From NCBI GenBank assembly GCA_964342365.1, contig CAYFGW010000007.1:1-39284 (forward strand): a DNA stretch of 39,284 nt, written 5' to 3'. The notes under the pieces are model-generated. The model saw nothing but the letters and a program-made list of their open reading frames with translations, had not been told where the DNA came from and did not search any database. The first letter of the stretch is position 1; every line of letters starts with the position of its first letter. The DNA is from CAXRDE01 sp964342365 (GTDB lineage: Bacteria > Cyanobacteriota > Sericytochromatia > UBA7694). The translations under genes and the position numbers were made by a program. Shown piece by piece: positions 33,001-39,284 of this stretch.

Positions 33001-34022
33001 TGATTAACCAGCAAATTGCTCAGGAACTTTTAGAAGACGAAGGGCTTGTGGTGGATATTGCTTTTAATGGCCAAGAAGCCGTGGAGCGTCTAGAGAACGA
33101 TCTGCCTTTAATCACTTACGATATTGTGTTGATGGATTTACAAATGCCCCTGATGGACGGTTATGAGGCCACCCGCGCTTTACGTGCCAACAGCGCTTTT
33201 GACAAACTGCCCATTGTGGCCATGACCGCCGATGCCGTTACCGGCGTCAAAGAGCGGGTTTTAGAAGCAGGTATGAACGACTACGTGACCAAACCCATTC
33301 AACTGGACGTGCTCAGCAACGCCCTGTTGCACTGGATTCAATTACAAAATATGGAAACCCAGAGCGAAAGCCCCGGCGTTTCCACAGCGACCGCTTCAAA
33401 ACCGGACGCTTCGGATCTTTCTACACTGTCTTGTCTGAATTACGCAGACGCCATGACCCGCATGGGCGGCAAAGAAAAGCTGCTCAAACGTTTGCTCTTA
33501 CAGTTTGTTACCGAAAACGAGGCTGAGATGGAGCGTTTAGAAGCGACCCTTACCGCTCTGGATTGGGACCAGGCCCGACGGCTGGCTCATACTTTAAAAG
33601 GCTCAGCGGGTAATCTGGGCTTAGAGGACATTTTTACTTCTGCTCAGGCCCTCGAAAAAGCATTGCACGACCCGGCTGATGTTTTTGAAAACACCCCTCT
33701 GGCAAAAGCGTTTAATATGCTGAAACAGAGCATGGAGCAGGCCATCACCGAAATCAAGAACCATGAGGAGCCTGCTGTGGGCTCTGCAGAAACTGTGGAG
33801 GTGGATACCATCTTATTGCGGGAACTTCTCCAGAAAGTTAAAGCCGCAGTAGAAAATTTTGATGCTTCTGCCGGGGAGCAGCTAGAACATTTACTTAGCG
33901 TATCTGGTGATCAAAAAAACGTAAGACAGGCCCTGAAGGACATTCTGAAATGTGTAGAAGCCTTCGAACACGATGCTGCTCTGGAAAAAATTGACGCCCT
34001 TCAGGCTTTGGGGAAAGCGTAG
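30072..34022 (+). CDS. Large hybrid histidine kinase (GAF-like, 3 PAS, HisKA, HATPase, 2 REC, HPt)
   Basis: 1316 residues from the ATG at 30072 (AAGGA 7 nt upstream); an in-frame reading back to 29988 would overlap the previous gene. Order: GAF-like domain (about 1-165), PAS1 (about 173-284, with PAC GFVTDITAQKE), coiled coil, PAS2 (about 319-436), PAS3 (about 441-558), HisKA with NMSHEIRTPMNAI (His587), HATPase (NLSNNALKFTEEG, DTGIGM, GTGLGLTISK), REC1 (Asp876), REC2 (Asp1022) and HPt (AHTLKGSAGNLG, His1173). A helical tail of about 75 residues follows the HPt. There is no membrane helix, so it senses cytoplasmic signals. BarA/tripartite logic is complete in one chain, ending with HPt for transfer to a separate receiver, perhaps the REC-GGDEF neighbours. 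Confidence 0.95.
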   Translation: MRHVERLLSDAIVKNHHPRQILKAVTDFLQSETGARRVEIYQVDSTEGRHQARRVHVWPEPARPVPVFEIDGESYGSLSLSAMAGVRKDFPQRLRHLFNRDPYVQLWPCVSPIWEGFICLGFAGQPETLVPISEELLQSFANTLGWMLRSRTQQHAWDALHTDHTELERQLQTVISNLPGFVYRLHADEKSSAEFLSPGVFDITGYRPEVFYQGDANLRKGIDPEQQAEIAQQIQQSIRLQQPYEMTYLYRTATLEKRWFWERGRGVFDKQGELKYYEGFVTDITAQKESEQELALLNQNLEARVQERAQELDERQVLFDAIVNSAQDGIIMIDDKERILFWNRSAEQIFGYTDAEVRGENLHQLLAPEHYHADIRQGFDHFKETGESSILNQLREVTARHKDGRELHIELSIAGVKQKDTYQTVGIVRDISARKEREARLKTFFELAESSAQGISMATLDGDITYVNSKMYKMLGEDSAESVQGRHMSFYYTNSQQKILETDIMDTLMVEGEWVGELELRSSKGQIIPTIQNFFIVYDDDANPVLMANMVTDISEQKATEVQLQQAQKLADEANQAKSAFLANMSHEIRTPMNAIIGLGHLLQKTELNAKQNDYARKIHGAAQNLLGIINDILDFSKIEANKMDIEVIPFDLHRVLTNISTLLAVRAEEKELELIFKVSPDVPQFLMGDPLRMEQILLNLSNNALKFTEEGSITIAGELLWEKEKELYLRFEVRDTGIGMTQEQQDKLFKAFSQADASTSRKFGGTGLGLTISKRLVEMMGGEIGVNSKPGMGSTFFFTVKMERSEQQEPLQIPADLQHKRVLIVDDQPVVLEVLQDYMSHFNIPCVAVASGEAAIDTFRKAKAVGEPFDLVLLDWNMPGMNGVETLARLRQLIDDTCTKIFMMTAYGREDIVDTLRKLQVDNLLLKPITQSILYDHLVEHLSASGERVRLPVSTAKAMDLSAIKGARVLLVEDNLINQQIAQELLEDEGLVVDIAFNGQEAVERLENDLPLITYDIVLMDLQMPLMDGYEATRALRANSAFDKLPIVAMTADAVTGVKERVLEAGMNDYVTKPIQLDVLSNALLHWIQLQNMETQSESPGVSTATASKPDASDLSTLSCLNYADAMTRMGGKEKLLKRLLLQFVTENEAEMERLEATLTALDWDQARRLAHTLKGSAGNLGLEDIFTSAQALEKALHDPADVFENTPLAKAFNMLKQSMEQAITEIKNHEEPAVGSAETVEVDTILLRELLQKVKAAVENFDASAGEQLEHLLSVSGDQKNVRQALKDILKCVEAFEHDAALEKIDALQALGKA

Positions 34023-35053
34023 CTGTTTTTTTCCGTATCAACAAAAACCATCTGATTGCGACCGTTGCGCTTGGCTTCATAAAGGGCTTCATCAACATAT
34101 TTAAACAGGCTGTCAGGGGGCAAGGTGATTTCCGACTTCGCCATATTTTGAAGATAGGTACAGCCCGCGCTAATGGTGACATAGGGAGTCAGTCCGGAGC
34201 TTGCGTGGGGAATCTTAAGGGCGAGAACGCGTTGGCAGAGCCTTTGGGCCTCATCAATCACTTGCCGGGCTTTTTCTCCCCGGAGCAAAATCACGAACTC
34301 TTCACCGCCATAGCGCGCTGGAATGATGTCTGGAGTGAGAGCTGGAAGTGCACGGGTGACTTGTGTTAAGCATAAATCCCCTTCGGGGTGACCATAGGTG
34401 TCGTTGTAGCGTTTAAAAAAGTCAATGTCAAACAAAATGAGTCCCAAAGGGGTGTTGGTGGTTTTGCATATCGTCCAGGTTTTTTTAAATGCATCATTGA
34501 AGGCTCGCCGATTTAGTAAGCCGGTGAGTGAATCCGTAAAAGATTTTCTACGGTAAATCTGAATGTTTTTTTGCAGTTTTTGATTTTCTTGAATAAGGGC
34601 TTGCTGCTGATCTTTCAGGCGTTGGGTGGCCCGGTTTGCTTTGAGAGTGCGTAAGATCCGCTCTTCAATTTCTGCCAGGGCCACCGACTTGGTGATATAG
34701 TCATCAGCACCAAGGTTCAGGCTTCGAGAGATTTTTTCCACACTGTTGAGGGTGGTCAACATAATCACAGGAATATCCACATACTCAGAGCTAGCTTTTA
34801 GATTTTCTAAGGTGGAAATGCCGTCAGTTTCAGGCATCATAATATCCAGTAAAATCAGATCAACGCCTTGTTTAGTACGCGCAAGATAATCAAACATGGC
34901 CGCACTGGAATTAAGACAGGTGATCTTGCCGATACCTATAGAATCTAAATAAATACGGTAAATTTCGTTGATGTCAGGCTCGTCATCCACAATCAGGATA
35001 TGTGTATTTCTTAAGGAAAAATCGTCGACAGCGTTCGCTACAGTGTGAGACAT
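34001..35053 (-). CDS. REC-GGDEF diguanylate cyclase (copy 1)
   Basis: 350 residues from the ATG at 35053, which has GGGAG 5 nt upstream; a TTG four codons earlier overlaps that site. The receiver (about 18-135) has Asp23/Asp24 and phospho-acceptor Asp70 in LLDIMMPETDG. The conserved Lys is followed by Ser (ITKS) instead of Pro. A coiled coil leads to a GGDEF domain: DSLTGLLNRRAF, FDIDFFKRYND and the active-site loop RYGGEEF (GGEEF at about 249). It should make c-di-GMP from GTP upon phosphorylation. No RxxD inhibitory site precedes the GGEEF loop. Its last 22 nt overlap the 3' end of the hybrid kinase gene on the other strand. Confidence 0.94.
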   Translation of the reverse strand: MSHTVANAVDDFSLRNTHILIVDDEPDINEIYRIYLDSIGIGKITCLNSSAAMFDYLARTKQGVDLILLDIMMPETDGISTLENLKASSEYVDIPVIMLTTLNSVEKISRSLNLGADDYITKSVALAEIEERILRTLKANRATQRLKDQQQALIQENQKLQKNIQIYRRKSFTDSLTGLLNRRAFNDAFKKTWTICKTTNTPLGLILFDIDFFKRYNDTYGHPEGDLCLTQVTRALPALTPDIIPARYGGEEFVILLRGEKARQVIDEAQRLCQRVLALKIPHASSGLTPYVTISAGCTYLQNMAKSEITLPPDSLFKYVDEALYEAKRNGRNQMVFVDTEKNSYAFPKA

Positions 35054-35128
35054 ATCATCTCCCAATAATCTGGAAAACAGTGTAATAATTCTAGCGTAGC
35101 ACGGCCAGCTTAAAAAAAACTTTATACT

Positions 35129-36166
35129 CTAGGATTTGTGAAAGGTATAGGTTTCATTACTGATATCAAAGAAAGCTACCTGGCTACGCCCTTTTCGCTT
35201 GGCTTCGTAAAGGGCCTCATCTGACAGGTTGAGCAGCTTTTCAGGGGTAAAGCCAGAAGTTTCAAGGGCTTCGATGTCTTTAATATACGTGCAACCCACG
35301 CTAATGGTCACGTAGGGCTTGAGTTCTGAGCCCATATGAGGAATCTTTAAATCCAGAATGCGCTGGCAAATTTGTTGGGCAATGGCAGACACATGCAGGG
35401 CATTATTGCCGCTAAACAATACTGCAAATTCTTCGCCGCCGTAGCGAGCGGGTACGGTTTCTGAGGTGAGGGCAGGTAAATTCTGAGCCACTTTAACGAG
35501 GCATTCGTCTCCCATCTGGTGGCCGTAAATATCGTTATAGCGTTTGAAATAATCCACGTCTGACAGGAGCATGCCAATGGGGGTTTTGTTTTCTTTACAG
35601 CGTTTCCAGAGGCGGGAGAGGGCATCGTCAAAAGCCCGACGATTCGGGATTTTGGTCAGGCCGTCGGCGTAAGCGTTGCGCTCTAAGTTGCGCTGGCGCA
35701 TTTTCAGAGTTTCGTGTTCTTCAAGCAGTTTGTTTTGTTTGGCCTTGAGCTGGTTAAAAGCCGCCTGTTTCTTGAGGACTGAGGTGACCCGTGCCTGGAG
35801 TTCTTCAAAACGAAAAGGCTTGGTTAAATAATCATTGGCTCCCGCGTCAAAGGCCTCTGATAATTTATCTGTGGCGTTGAGAGTGGTCAGCATAATCACG
35901 GGAATATCCGCAAATGTGGGGTGTTGATGCAGTTGCCGTACGCCTTCAATACCGTTCACGCCCGGCATCATCACGTCCATGAGTATGAGTTCCACGGGAG
36001 TCTGGGCTTTGTTCAAATAATAAAACATGTCGGGCACAGAACCCACGCTTTCGGTGTAGCCCACGCCCATGCGTTTAAGCGCGTGTAAGTTCAAAAAACG
36101 GGTGTCTGGATCGTCGTCTACCACCAGAATATGAGCGGCTTGTAAATTAAGGGTCTGTGTACTCAT
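35129..36166 (-). CDS. REC-GGDEF diguanylate cyclase (copy 2)
   Basis: 345 residues, a tandem paralogue of the gene at 34001. Receiver: ILVVDDDPDTR, phospho-acceptor Asp in ELILMDVMMPGVNG, YLTKPFRFEEL. Coiled coil about 140-160. GGDEF domain: DGLTKIPNRRAF, SDVDYFKRYNDIYG, ARYGGEEFAVLF, YVTISVGCTY and DEALYEAKRKGR. The active-site loop is intact and the RxxD inhibitory site is absent, as in copy 1. It ends 75 nt before the start of copy 1 on the same strand. The ribosome-binding site is weak. The C-terminal end is close to that of copy 1 (SNETYTFHKS compared with EKNSYAFPKA), supporting duplication. Confidence 0.94.
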   Translation of the reverse strand: MSTQTLNLQAAHILVVDDDPDTRFLNLHALKRMGVGYTESVGSVPDMFYYLNKAQTPVELILMDVMMPGVNGIEGVRQLHQHPTFADIPVIMLTTLNATDKLSEAFDAGANDYLTKPFRFEELQARVTSVLKKQAAFNQLKAKQNKLLEEHETLKMRQRNLERNAYADGLTKIPNRRAFDDALSRLWKRCKENKTPIGMLLSDVDYFKRYNDIYGHQMGDECLVKVAQNLPALTSETVPARYGGEEFAVLFSGNNALHVSAIAQQICQRILDLKIPHMGSELKPYVTISVGCTYIKDIEALETSGFTPEKLLNLSDEALYEAKRKGRSQVAFFDISNETYTFHKS

Positions 36167-36186
36167 GGTGCTGATTTAAATACCCA

Positions 36187-36990
36187 TCACAAAACGCCCA
36201 GGGTTTTCTGGGCCCAGGTTTTGAACTCTTGCTTCAGGGTTGCCAGAGAGTCCACCACGTACAAAATAGGTTGTAAATGCCACACTTCGTACTCCTGCTC
36301 AGCCATGGCCTCCGGGTCAAACGCCCGCCGTTCCACGGTGTCTCCCAGGGCGTTAAAGGTCTCCTGATAAGACGACACAATACCATTGCCATAAATACGG
36401 GGAACGGCCTCTTCATAGAGAAGGCCAAACTCCACGGTGAACCAGTGAAAACGCTCCAACTTGCGGCGATTTTCGCCCTTTGCATGAAGCGAGGCCGCGC
36501 CGTACATCTGGTAGTAATCCGCAAAATCGGGATCGGTAATCATGGGCATATGCCCAAACACATCGTGAAAAATATCTGGTGCAGGGGTATAGTCCAGTTC
36601 GTGTCGCCCACGGATATAGTCTGTGGACGGAAAAATGCGCTGGGACAATAGCCGGAAAAAATCTTCTTCGTGCAACAGTCCCGGTGTGCGGGCCACTTGC
36701 CAGCGAGTGCTTTCATAGAGCTTGTGGCTCAGCTCGCTCAATGTGGGAATATGGTCGGTGGGCAATTCTAGATGCTCAAGGCCTTCCATGTATTCCTTGC
36801 AGGCCCGACCCGGCAGGACCTTCAGCTGCCGTTCGATGAGAAATTGCCAGATTTGATGTTCATCGTCACTATAGTCAGGGCGTTCAATGCCCTCGCCCAC
36901 GGGCAGAGGCGCATCCATTTTTATGGGAATACAGCGGGGGTCTTTGCCTTCAAGGCCCGCTCTTTCATAAGCGGACAAAGATGTATCCAC
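36187..36990 (-). CDS. phhA: Phenylalanine 4-hydroxylase
   Basis: 267 residues from a GTG at 36990, with AAAGGAGG 6 nt upstream, a near-ideal site. The enzyme hydroxylates phenylalanine to tyrosine with a tetrahydropterin cofactor, oxygen and iron. Iron ligands His142 and His147 lie in APDIFHDVFGHMPMI, and Glu187 in FHWFTVEFGL; RIYGNGIVSSYQE follows. Length fits the monomeric bacterial enzymes, without a regulatory ACT domain. A TATGAT -10-like hexamer lies at 37024-37029 on the minus strand, but a -35 is not clear. It ends 20 nt before copy 2 of the REC-GGDEF genes; a functional link to them is not evident. Confidence 0.96.
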   Translation of the reverse strand: MDTSLSAYERAGLEGKDPRCIPIKMDAPLPVGEGIERPDYSDDEHQIWQFLIERQLKVLPGRACKEYMEGLEHLELPTDHIPTLSELSHKLYESTRWQVARTPGLLHEEDFFRLLSQRIFPSTDYIRGRHELDYTPAPDIFHDVFGHMPMITDPDFADYYQMYGAASLHAKGENRRKLERFHWFTVEFGLLYEEAVPRIYGNGIVSSYQETFNALGDTVERRAFDPEAMAEQEYEVWHLQPILYVVDSLATLKQEFKTWAQKTLGVL

Positions 36991-37138
36991 GGGGCGCCTC
37001 CTTTATGTACGATGATGTCTTTTATCATAACCCTTTTAAGAGGCTCCTGCCACCACGTTGACCGGTTTTTTTTAAGGGGTTTTTATGCTATGATCGCTGT
37101 ATATTCTGGCTTTTCAAGGCTTCTGGGGAGATTTTGCC

Positions 37139-39284
37139 GTGCCTATTGATCCATTAAATTCGCCCGGAGATATTACCGGGGAACGACTTCAGCGTAATTT
37201 TCGCAATAATCAACTCGATATTAACAGAACCCTGGAACGTCTGTCTTCGGGGCTTCGGATCAACCGTGCCGCAGACGATCCGGTGGGCATTACCCTGGCC
37301 AGTAAAATAGAGACCCGTCTGCGTAGTCAGCGGCAGGCAGTAGAGAACACCCAGGCCGCTTCCCTGGTGGCGGGAACCGCTGCTGACGGGGCCAATCAAA
37401 TCCTTGATAGCCTACAGCGTATTCGCTCCCTGACCCTGCAAAGCCTGAGTGACACCACCTCTGTGTCTGACCGCGATAACCTCCAGGCAGAACTGCGTAA
37501 AATCGTGGGGGAAATTGACAATATTGCCCGCAGCACCACCTTCAACGATCGCCAGCTTCTGGACGGTTCCTCATCAGCGCCTGTGCTCTTTCGGGCCGCC
37601 GAAAGCGAGATTTTATTTAACCGCAACGTGACAGACACGTCCACAGGCAGCTCCACCGAAGTGCCCTTTATTGATTCTATTGTGAGTGTAGACCCTTCTA
37701 TCTCACGGGACAGCGTGGTGTCTTTCCGTTTGTTTGATAGCGGCGCAGATTTTTCTGCTGGCCTGGAGATTCGATCTTCGGAGCTGGGGTTAATTACTGT
37801 GACAGACAATTATCTGGCCTTCCCCAATACTTTCGGTGTTCGTACAGAAAGCCTGAGCGGTGGGCCTGTGGTAACCGTGTCTCTGGCCAATCTGGGTTTT
37901 AACCAGCCCGATCCGTTGACCCTCAACGAGTATCAGAACGTGAGCATTCAGGAGCTGGTAGACGACCGCCGTATTCGCCCGGTGAGCTACGGTGCGCTCA
38001 ACCTGACTCTGGGCGGGGTCACCAATAATAACGTCATCAATGTGCAGCCCAATCAAACCCTGGAAGACGTGGTGAACGGCCTGAACGGTGCCGCCGTGTC
38101 ATCAGGAACGCTGACCGCCAGTTATAACCCCGGTAACCAGCGGGTCACGCTGGGCTTCAGCAATCAGCAGTCGCTGGTGGAACTGACCAATACCTCTTTT
38201 ACACCCTCGGTCCCCGCCGGAGCCGGAGGGCCGGTGAATAGCTTTGCTGCGCTGGCTGCCCCCGGAGAAGGTCCCGCGTATCGCAACCCCGACGGCTTTT
38301 TGCCGGGCACGCCCTTTAACGGCAATAGTCCACCGCCGGGAACGGTGTTCCCCAATTTACCCACCAGTTTGAACAATGCCCTGAATTTTAGCGGTACCAG
38401 TGCTTCAGTACTCTCAGTATTTGGTTTAAGCAACGTGGCGGATACGGATCAAATTACCAGCTTTGACGCCAGTTATTTTGGTGAAACCCTCGCCACGGGC
38501 AATCAGAGTGAGTTTGTGAATCGTACTCGCGTCAACATTAATAGTGTCAGCAGTGAAAACGCACTGAACGGCTCTGATACCGGGTTGACGGCGGCAGACG
38601 CGAACGTCACCTTTGAAGCACTGAATACTGCACAAGTGGACGTATCTGCCTTCGGAGCCGGAGATTTTACCATTGATTTTGGGGCCAACGGCGTTTTTGA
38701 TTCCGCCACGGCACTGGCTGGCGGATTTGATCCCGCTACCGATACGATTCAGGACATTGTGGACGGTATCAATGGTTTTGCGACTTCTACCGGTGCTGAC
38801 GTGAGTGCCAGTTTCGATGCGGGAACCAATCAATTGACCCTGACCAATACTCCCGGCGGACAGGTGGACGATCCCGGCTTTGTGGCAGGAGAATTTACCA
38901 TTGATTTTGGGATTAACGGCACCTTTGACTCTGCGGTGACCCTGGGTGGCTTTGACCCTGGCACCCAAACTATCGACGATATTGTGAGTGCCATTAATGA
39001 TTTCGGCATCAATAATAGTGTGAACGTCACCGCCAGTTTTGATGCCGCCACAGACGCTATTACCATTACCAATCAGGTGCCCGGTGGCACCCTCAATGAG
39101 ATTACCTTTGGCGGCGCAAATGGTGCTGCTATTGCCGACTTTTTCAATGTGGCTTCTACTCCCGGAGGGCTGGTGGGCCCTTTAACCATTACCAGTGCTT
39201 CAGATATTGACAATAGCAGTGTGAATCCCGTTCTCGATATCACGCCCGCAGATGTAACAGGCCCCTCCCTTAACGCGCTGATTG
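37139..39284 (+). CDS. Flagellin, large, 3' end beyond the window
   Basis: At least 715 residues from a GTG at 37139, with GGGGAG 8 nt upstream. The N-terminal D0/D1 helices match flagellin: INRTLERLSSGLRINRAADD, then GITLASKIETRLRSQRQAVE, then LDSLQRIRSLTLQSLSDTTS and IDNIARSTTFNDRQLLDGSS. The usual opening INTNVxSLxAQ is replaced by PIDPLNSPGDITGERLQRNF. The variable domain begins near residue 140 and is very long (over 570 residues so far), Gly/Thr/Asn-rich, cysteine-free and beta-rich, with Flagellin_IN-like units and a 76-residue tandem repeat. The conserved C-terminal D1/D0 half has not been reached. A flagellin or hook-associated flagellin-like protein are both possible. No clear sigma-28 promoter was found. 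Confidence 0.88.
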   Translation, partial: MPIDPLNSPGDITGERLQRNFRNNQLDINRTLERLSSGLRINRAADDPVGITLASKIETRLRSQRQAVENTQAASLVAGTAADGANQILDSLQRIRSLTLQSLSDTTSVSDRDNLQAELRKIVGEIDNIARSTTFNDRQLLDGSSSAPVLFRAAESEILFNRNVTDTSTGSSTEVPFIDSIVSVDPSISRDSVVSFRLFDSGADFSAGLEIRSSELGLITVTDNYLAFPNTFGVRTESLSGGPVVTVSLANLGFNQPDPLTLNEYQNVSIQELVDDRRIRPVSYGALNLTLGGVTNNNVINVQPNQTLEDVVNGLNGAAVSSGTLTASYNPGNQRVTLGFSNQQSLVELTNTSFTPSVPAGAGGPVNSFAALAAPGEGPAYRNPDGFLPGTPFNGNSPPPGTVFPNLPTSLNNALNFSGTSASVLSVFGLSNVADTDQITSFDASYFGETLATGNQSEFVNRTRVNINSVSSENALNGSDTGLTAADANVTFEALNTAQVDVSAFGAGDFTIDFGANGVFDSATALAGGFDPATDTIQDIVDGINGFATSTGADVSASFDAGTNQLTLTNTPGGQVDDPGFVAGEFTIDFGINGTFDSAVTLGGFDPGTQTIDDIVSAINDFGINNSVNVTASFDAATDAITITNQVPGGTLNEITFGGANGAAIADFFNVASTPGGLVGPLTITSASDIDNSSVNPVLDITPADVTGPSLNALI
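38660..39115 (+). repeat. Two-copy tandem repeat of 228 bp (76 codons) inside the flagellin gene
   Basis: Unit 1 starts at 38660 (GDFTIDFGANGVFDSA) and unit 2 at 38888 (GEFTIDFGINGTFDSA), in phase. Both continue with GGFDPxTxTIxDIVxxIN and VxASFDAxTxxxTxTN. The ends of the second copy fade near 39115. Confidence 0.85.

Noticed and set aside
37040..37138. Sigma-28 flagellar promoter before the flagellin gene
   Set aside because: Only a TATGAT (37089-37094) and a TTGACC at unsuitable spacing are present; no GCCGATAA-like -10 was found.
38426..38968. 180-codon and other open frames antisense to the flagellin gene
   Set aside because: Codon bias of the Gly/Thr-rich flagellin leaves the antisense strand open; no start signal or known domain.
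1..39284. Mobile elements, prophage, CRISPR arrays or genomic-island borders, including the tRNA cluster as an integration site
   Set aside because: No transposase, integrase, spaced direct repeats or duplicated tRNA 3' ends were seen; genes on both sides of the tRNAs are ordinary chromosomal genes.

Overview
The window comes from a flagellated, diderm (LPS-exporting) bacterium of moderate GC. Diderm evidence is an LptC-type LPS export protein, at least five clear lipoproteins and a di-haem peroxidase. Ser/Thr kinases with a YRD catalytic loop and zinc ribbons, a pseudokinase-PP2C fusion, PspA/IM30, HEAT-repeat scaffolds and tRNA genes without encoded CCA would suit a non-photosynthetic relative of Cyanobacteria (Vampirovibrionales-like). 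That placement is inference from gene content only. I see no IS element, prophage, CRISPR array or integrase; the region looks like ordinary chromosome.

Layout. 1-932: 5' part of a biotin carboxylase gene (minus). 1094-6113: plus-strand genes for an exonuclease/endonuclease/phosphatase-fold lipoprotein, an unknown protein, a peptidoglycan-binding M15 peptidase, HemW and a saccharopine-dehydrogenase-like reductase. 6124-10174: cytochrome c peroxidase, a small acidic protein and a cluster of META-domain lipoproteins, one with a broken 5' end. 10358-11464: recA. 11681-14779: an active zinc-ribbon Ser/Thr kinase followed by a pseudokinase-PP2C fusion. 14848-15110: tRNA-Gly/Arg/His operon. 15242-18237: a HEAT-repeat protein coupled to an M48-like protein. 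18255-19661: two lipoproteins. 19807-20889: a nucleotidyltransferase whose 3' end overlaps hom tail to tail.

20830-27453 (minus) reads as one tightly packed unit: pspA, a phosphatase with permuted domain order, a REC-histidine kinase, a DUF1361 membrane protein, rsmD, lptC and hom. 27566-36166 is a two-component/c-di-GMP block: a wrecked REC-PilB/GspE ATPase gene, a REC-histidine kinase, a 1316-residue hybrid kinase (three PAS, HisKA/HATPase, two REC, HPt) and, convergent to it, two tandem REC-GGDEF cyclases. None of these proteins has a DNA-binding output domain, so signalling probably goes through phosphorelay and c-di-GMP. phhA (phenylalanine 4-hydroxylase) and the 5' 2.1 kb of a large flagellin gene close the window.

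Most notable: (1) the alkaline-phosphatase-superfamily protein at 25105-26760, in which the segment carrying the last metal-binding His is at the N terminus instead of the C terminus, a natural circular permutation; (2) the pseudokinase-PP2C fusion paired with an active kinase; (3) the PilB/GspE-like gene with two frameshifts and two large internal losses; (4) the M48-like protein lacking its third zinc ligand.
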